A stretch of DNA of 64,000 nucleotides from Gemmatimonadota bacterium. GTDB lineage: Bacteria > Latescibacterota > UBA2968 > UBA8231. The translations under genes and the position numbers were made by a program. Location of the stretch: contig JABHFS010000146.1 of the NCBI GenBank assembly GCA_018672475.1, positions 62,001 through 126,000 of the forward strand, read 5' to 3'. Each line of letters begins with the position of its first letter. Position 1 is the first letter of the stretch. The notes below the pieces were generated by a model. It saw only the letters and a list, made by a program, of their open reading frames with translations. It ran no database searches and had not been told where the DNA came from. This document shows, piece after piece, positions 61,414 to 64,000 of this stretch.

Positions 61414-62895
61414 TTAGAAATACTGCCCCAAGCCGATGGACACCTGCCAAGCGTCAACGCTGACCCCATAGGCTATATCGCCGCGAAACACCGGGGTATT
61501 GTAGATTTTAGGCAAACCCAAGCGAAAACCAAATCCTGGAGAGTACTCCAGATTTGGTTTTTCTATATCCGGGGTCCAAGCTGCGCCAATATCCAAAAAA
61601 GCGGCGCAGGCTAGCACATACCAGGGATCGCGGATTAGCGTCGGGCGGGCTTCTATATTGATGCGCAATCTCCTGTTGCCGTTAAGGCGCCGCGGGGCGA
61701 ATCCCCGCAACCCACGCTCTAGGCCGAGTAGAAATTGCGCGGCGTCCTCGCTGCGGTGTATCGCTTCCCAAGAAATATGCATGGCCAGTGAATGTACTGA
61801 TCCTATTCTGGTATAGGTTCTGAGGCTTGCAAGGGCGGATAGGTTGTATATTCCAGCCCCATCCAATCGTGTCGATGCGTATAAATTCATTTGTGTGAAA
61901 GTGCGCGTCGTCGGTTGTAAGCGCGGGGCGAGTTGGATTTGATAAAAAGAAAAGGTGCGGTCCGAGCCCCATGCTTTATGGGTCATCCCCCAGTGTAGTG
62001 ATAGCCAACTGCCGGCTTGCAGGTCTTCCAAGGGACCGAGATCGTTAATAAAACGGCGACGGATATAATTGGGTCTCCAGATCAGCAAACCCATACTGGG
62101 AATGGTGCGGGTGCGGTTATTGGGGGCGTAGGAAAAGGGCGAACTGGCGTCGAAGCGCCGTTGGGAAACGCCGAGTTGGAATGAGGGGCGTATTTTAGTG
62201 TGCTGGCCAAAGGATCGAGTTATCCAGAGGCGGCCGTTGTTGATGCGGTCGCTGTAGCGCTGGTCAAGCTCACCGTTGGAGTATAAACGCTGCACGCTTT
62301 GCCGGCTGGCCAGGGACAGGCCATAGGCCCGCTGGTCGGCTAAGGTGGCAAAAGGGCGGGCAACCTCGATCGAGAAGTTGTGCCCTTCGGCACCGGCGCC
62401 GATACGGCTAGAAAGGGAATGGCGAGTGCCGGCCAAGCGCGGTTCTGTAAAATCAATATCGAGCCAATAGCCGGAGATCGCGCGGTTTTCCAAGGTCGTC
62501 CGCAGGCTTTGGCCGCGTCCGAAAAGATTGTAGTCGAGTCCTACAAGGCCAATGCTCAATTGGTCTAATTGTCCCGATACCAAAGGGGACAAAGCGCGGG
62601 AGTACAGGTCTTCGACAGTAACGGTTACAATGGCTTCACCATGCTCTTCAGCATGGCGGATATCAACTTCGCCAATGAAAAACAGGCGTCTGAGATTGCG
62701 GGCGGATTCTACGAATAGCGTTGTATCGATCTGATCGCCGGTTGCAAAAAGTAACTCCCTGCGGATAATCTGCACATCGGTGCGCTGGTTGCCCTCAATG
62801 ACAATGCGCTGGATGCGGACCGTGTCTGTGAGGCTCCAAGCATTCGTAGCGGATACGAAAATCAAGAAAAGGAAGATAACAGGTCGTGAACTCAT
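61414..62895 (-). CDS. Omp85/BamA-like protein with one POTRA and a barrel
   Basis: 493 residues: signal peptide (MSSRPVIFLFLIFVSATNAW), one POTRA domain (RIQRIVIEGNQRTDVQIIRR, LFFIGEVDIRHAEEHGEA), then a barrel with YNLFGRGQSLRTTLENR, LERGLRGFAPRRLNGNRRLR (lid-lock motif RGF) and a terminal Phe (SIGLGQYF). BamA has five POTRA domains; one to three are usual for TamA/FhaC/TPS-type members. It probably inserts or exports a protein or lipid at the outer membrane. No partner gene besides a tiny upstream frame. Confidence 0.85.
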   Translation of the reverse strand: MSSRPVIFLFLIFVSATNAWSLTDTVRIQRIVIEGNQRTDVQIIRRELLFATGDQIDTTLFVESARNLRRLFFIGEVDIRHAEEHGEAIVTVTVEDLYSRALSPLVSGQLDQLSIGLVGLDYNLFGRGQSLRTTLENRAISGYWLDIDFTEPRLAGTRHSLSSRIGAGAEGHNFSIEVARPFATLADQRAYGLSLASRQSVQRLYSNGELDQRYSDRINNGRLWITRSFGQHTKIRPSFQLGVSQRRFDASSPFSYAPNNRTRTIPSMGLLIWRPNYIRRRFINDLGPLEDLQAGSWLSLHWGMTHKAWGSDRTFSFYQIQLAPRLQPTTRTFTQMNLYASTRLDGAGIYNLSALASLRTYTRIGSVHSLAMHISWEAIHRSEDAAQFLLGLERGLRGFAPRRLNGNRRLRINIEARPTLIRDPWYVLACAAFLDIGAAWTPDIEKPNLEYSPGFGFRLGLPKIYNTPVFRGDIAYGVSVDAWQVSIGLGQYF

Positions 62896-63020
62896 TGCGG
62901 GCGGTGGTCACGTATTTCACGTCGTGATAAGCTCACCCCTAAGAGGAATAGCGCGATTGAGGTGCCGATGAGTAGCTGGCGCAGTGGGGAAAGGCTGGCG
63001 CGCATTACTATATATAGCAT
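62892..63020 (-). CDS. Very small membrane protein overlapping the Omp85-like gene
   Basis: A 42-codon frame from ATG 63020 (or ATG 63005, 37 codons) codes for RQLLIGTSIALFLLGVSLSR, one likely TM helix, and ends in TGA that overlaps the ATG of the Omp85-like gene (ATGA). Such an overlap is typical of coupled translation. No ribosome site is clear and no family is known. Confidence 0.45.
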   Translation of the reverse strand: MLYIVMRASLSPLRQLLIGTSIALFLLGVSLSRREIRDHRPQ

Positions 63021-63241
63021 AAAGCCGGATTGCAAAATCGGGGCGTGAGAAAGTTCGCCAAAATCATGTGGCGATTCGAGTATTGCGTCGCAATCTTATA
63101 GAGTTCCAATAAGGCCCTTTATAAAGGGCAAGGTCAACTGGCGATGGTGCGGGGGGGGCGGCCGGAAATTAAATCATTAACATTAATTACGCGATATAAA
63201 CCGCCTTAGAATATATTTTAACCTTAAAAAGGGTAAATCGA
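63021..63241. other. Intergenic region between divergent genes
   Basis: G+C-variable sequence with a G-run (63148-63160) and A+T-rich bases before TTG 63242. No convincing promoter or RNA gene is seen. Confidence 0.35.
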
Positions 63242-64000
63242 TTGAAGATCGCGAAACTGGATACATATGTTGTCAGCGTTCCGTATCGCCGACGAGAAAG
63301 TAGCGCTCGCGTGCGTCGGGACGGAGTGACATCGGTCTTGGTGCGTTTGCAAACGGACGATGGCCTCATTGGGTGGGGCGAGTCGTGTCCTGGACCTAAT
63401 GTCGAAAGCATCCGCGAGGCGGTAGTATCCGCCGAGCCGATACTCATTGGCAGTGATCCGTGGAATACCGAGCAATTGGCGCATCATTATTTTCATACCG
63501 CGCATTGGGATTTGCGTCCGATGACGGGTAACTTCGCCTACGCGGGTTTGGATATGGCCTTGCGGGACCTTCAGGGCAAAGCCTGCGGTCAGCCCTTGTA
63601 TCGCTTATTTGGTGGCGTGGTGCGTAAAGAAGTGGATTATTTCTGCTATTTGTCAGCGGATTCGCCCGATTCAGTCGCCGCGCAAGCACAACGCGCAACC
63701 GCTGCGGGATATCGCGTCTTTTATCTCAAAGTCGGTGTGAATCTTGATCTAGAACTTGCGATGGTAGCGGCCTTGCGGCAGGCCATTGGTGCTGAAGGTA
63801 AAATACGTATTGATGCCAATGGCGCTTGGTCCGTCGCTGAGGCGGTGCGCAACCTCAATGCCTTTGATCGTCACCACATTGATTTTGCAGAACAACCCGT
63901 GTCGCAAGATCCCATTCGCAATATGGTCGAGCTCAAACAGAAAGTGCGTGTGCCCTTAGCGGCTAACGAGGGTTTGTGGCGCCAAGCTGATGTGTGGGAG
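63242..64000 (+). CDS. Mandelate racemase/muconate-lactonizing enzyme family protein (3' end outside window)
   Basis: 253 codons from TTG 63242 (AAAAAGGG upstream) run open to the window end. Enolase-superfamily markers: TDDGLIGWGES in the capping domain, YAGLDMALRDLQGKACGQPL, the active Lys region FYLKVGVN, metal ligands Asp in IRIDANGAW and Glu in DFAEQPV, and a third acidic position in AANEGLW. The barrel end is missing. The family abstracts a proton next to a carboxylate (racemases, dehydratases, cycloisomerases); the substrate is not known. Confidence 0.9.
   Translation, partial: MKIAKLDTYVVSVPYRRRESSARVRRDGVTSVLVRLQTDDGLIGWGESCPGPNVESIREAVVSAEPILIGSDPWNTEQLAHHYFHTAHWDLRPMTGNFAYAGLDMALRDLQGKACGQPLYRLFGGVVRKEVDYFCYLSADSPDSVAAQAQRATAAGYRVFYLKVGVNLDLELAMVAALRQAIGAEGKIRIDANGAWSVAEAVRNLNAFDRHHIDFAEQPVSQDPIRNMVELKQKVRVPLAANEGLWRQADVWE

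Overview
The window comes from an uncultured-looking, free-living Gram-negative bacterium with moderate G+C. Evidence for an outer membrane is two Omp85-type barrels, a TolC-family channel, several lipobox proteins and an exported MsrAB. A sigma-54 promoter and a sigma-54 activator are present. The mix of arylsulfatase-like, phytanoyl-CoA dioxygenase-like, Gfo/Idh/MocA, M20 amidohydrolase and mandelate-racemase-like genes, with many small operons and decaying genes, resembles uncultured marine or sponge-associated lineages such as Latescibacterota or Poribacteria. That placement is inference from gene content only.

Layout. 1-2.2 kb: end of a radical SAM/SPASM gene, a membrane glycosyltransferase and endonuclease III. 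2.2-5.8 kb: a patch of broken genes (TPR remnant, TPR membrane protein cut by a TAA, sulfatase remnant). 5.8-6.3 kb: a Bcp/PrxQ-type peroxiredoxin whose peroxidatic position is an in-frame TGA followed by a SECIS-like hairpin, best read as a selenoprotein. 6.4-20 kb: UspA-EIIA protein, TauE exporter, sulfatase, PhyH dioxygenase, SDR epimerase, a degenerate receiver, an amidohydrolase/TIM-barrel/D-amino-acid-aminotransferase operon behind a clean sigma-70 promoter, aldehyde dehydrogenase, an FGE-fold lipoprotein and a sodium/solute symporter.

20-26.3 kb is an envelope-stress locus: a sigma-54 promoter, pspA, a membrane winged-helix protein, two small TM/coiled-coil proteins sharing a 69-bp repeat, a TPR histidine kinase, an NtrC-type activator and an Omp85-like barrel. 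26.4-43.3 kb is mainly housekeeping: NifU/IscU-like scaffold, Mn-type SOD, peroxiredoxin, folE, lysine aminomutase family, RNase Y, an orphan NuoI-like ferredoxin, dxr, queD-like gene, a lipoprotein, a FadN-like fusion with an HpaB-family enzyme, a membrane protein joining a FliG-like part to a FecR-like part, a sigma-70 factor and tRNA-Asn.

43.4-47.5 kb is a decayed copper/silver efflux island (csoR remnant, Cys/Met/His-rich secreted protein, TolC-family gene, broken cusB and cusA, IS3 remnant). 47.9-64 kb holds an MFS transporter, a DEAD-box helicase next to typA, further IS and gene debris, a Gfo/Idh oxidoreductase, purT, exported msrAB, a GntR-less ABC pair followed by a lipoprotein with a G-tract frameshift, a zinc-ribbon membrane protein, a POTRA/barrel protein and the start of an enolase-superfamily enzyme.

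The strongest candidates for new biology are the predicted selenocysteine peroxiredoxin, the self-regulated PspA locus and the FliG-like/FecR-like membrane protein. All calls come from reading the sequence by eye; no searches or structure predictions were run.
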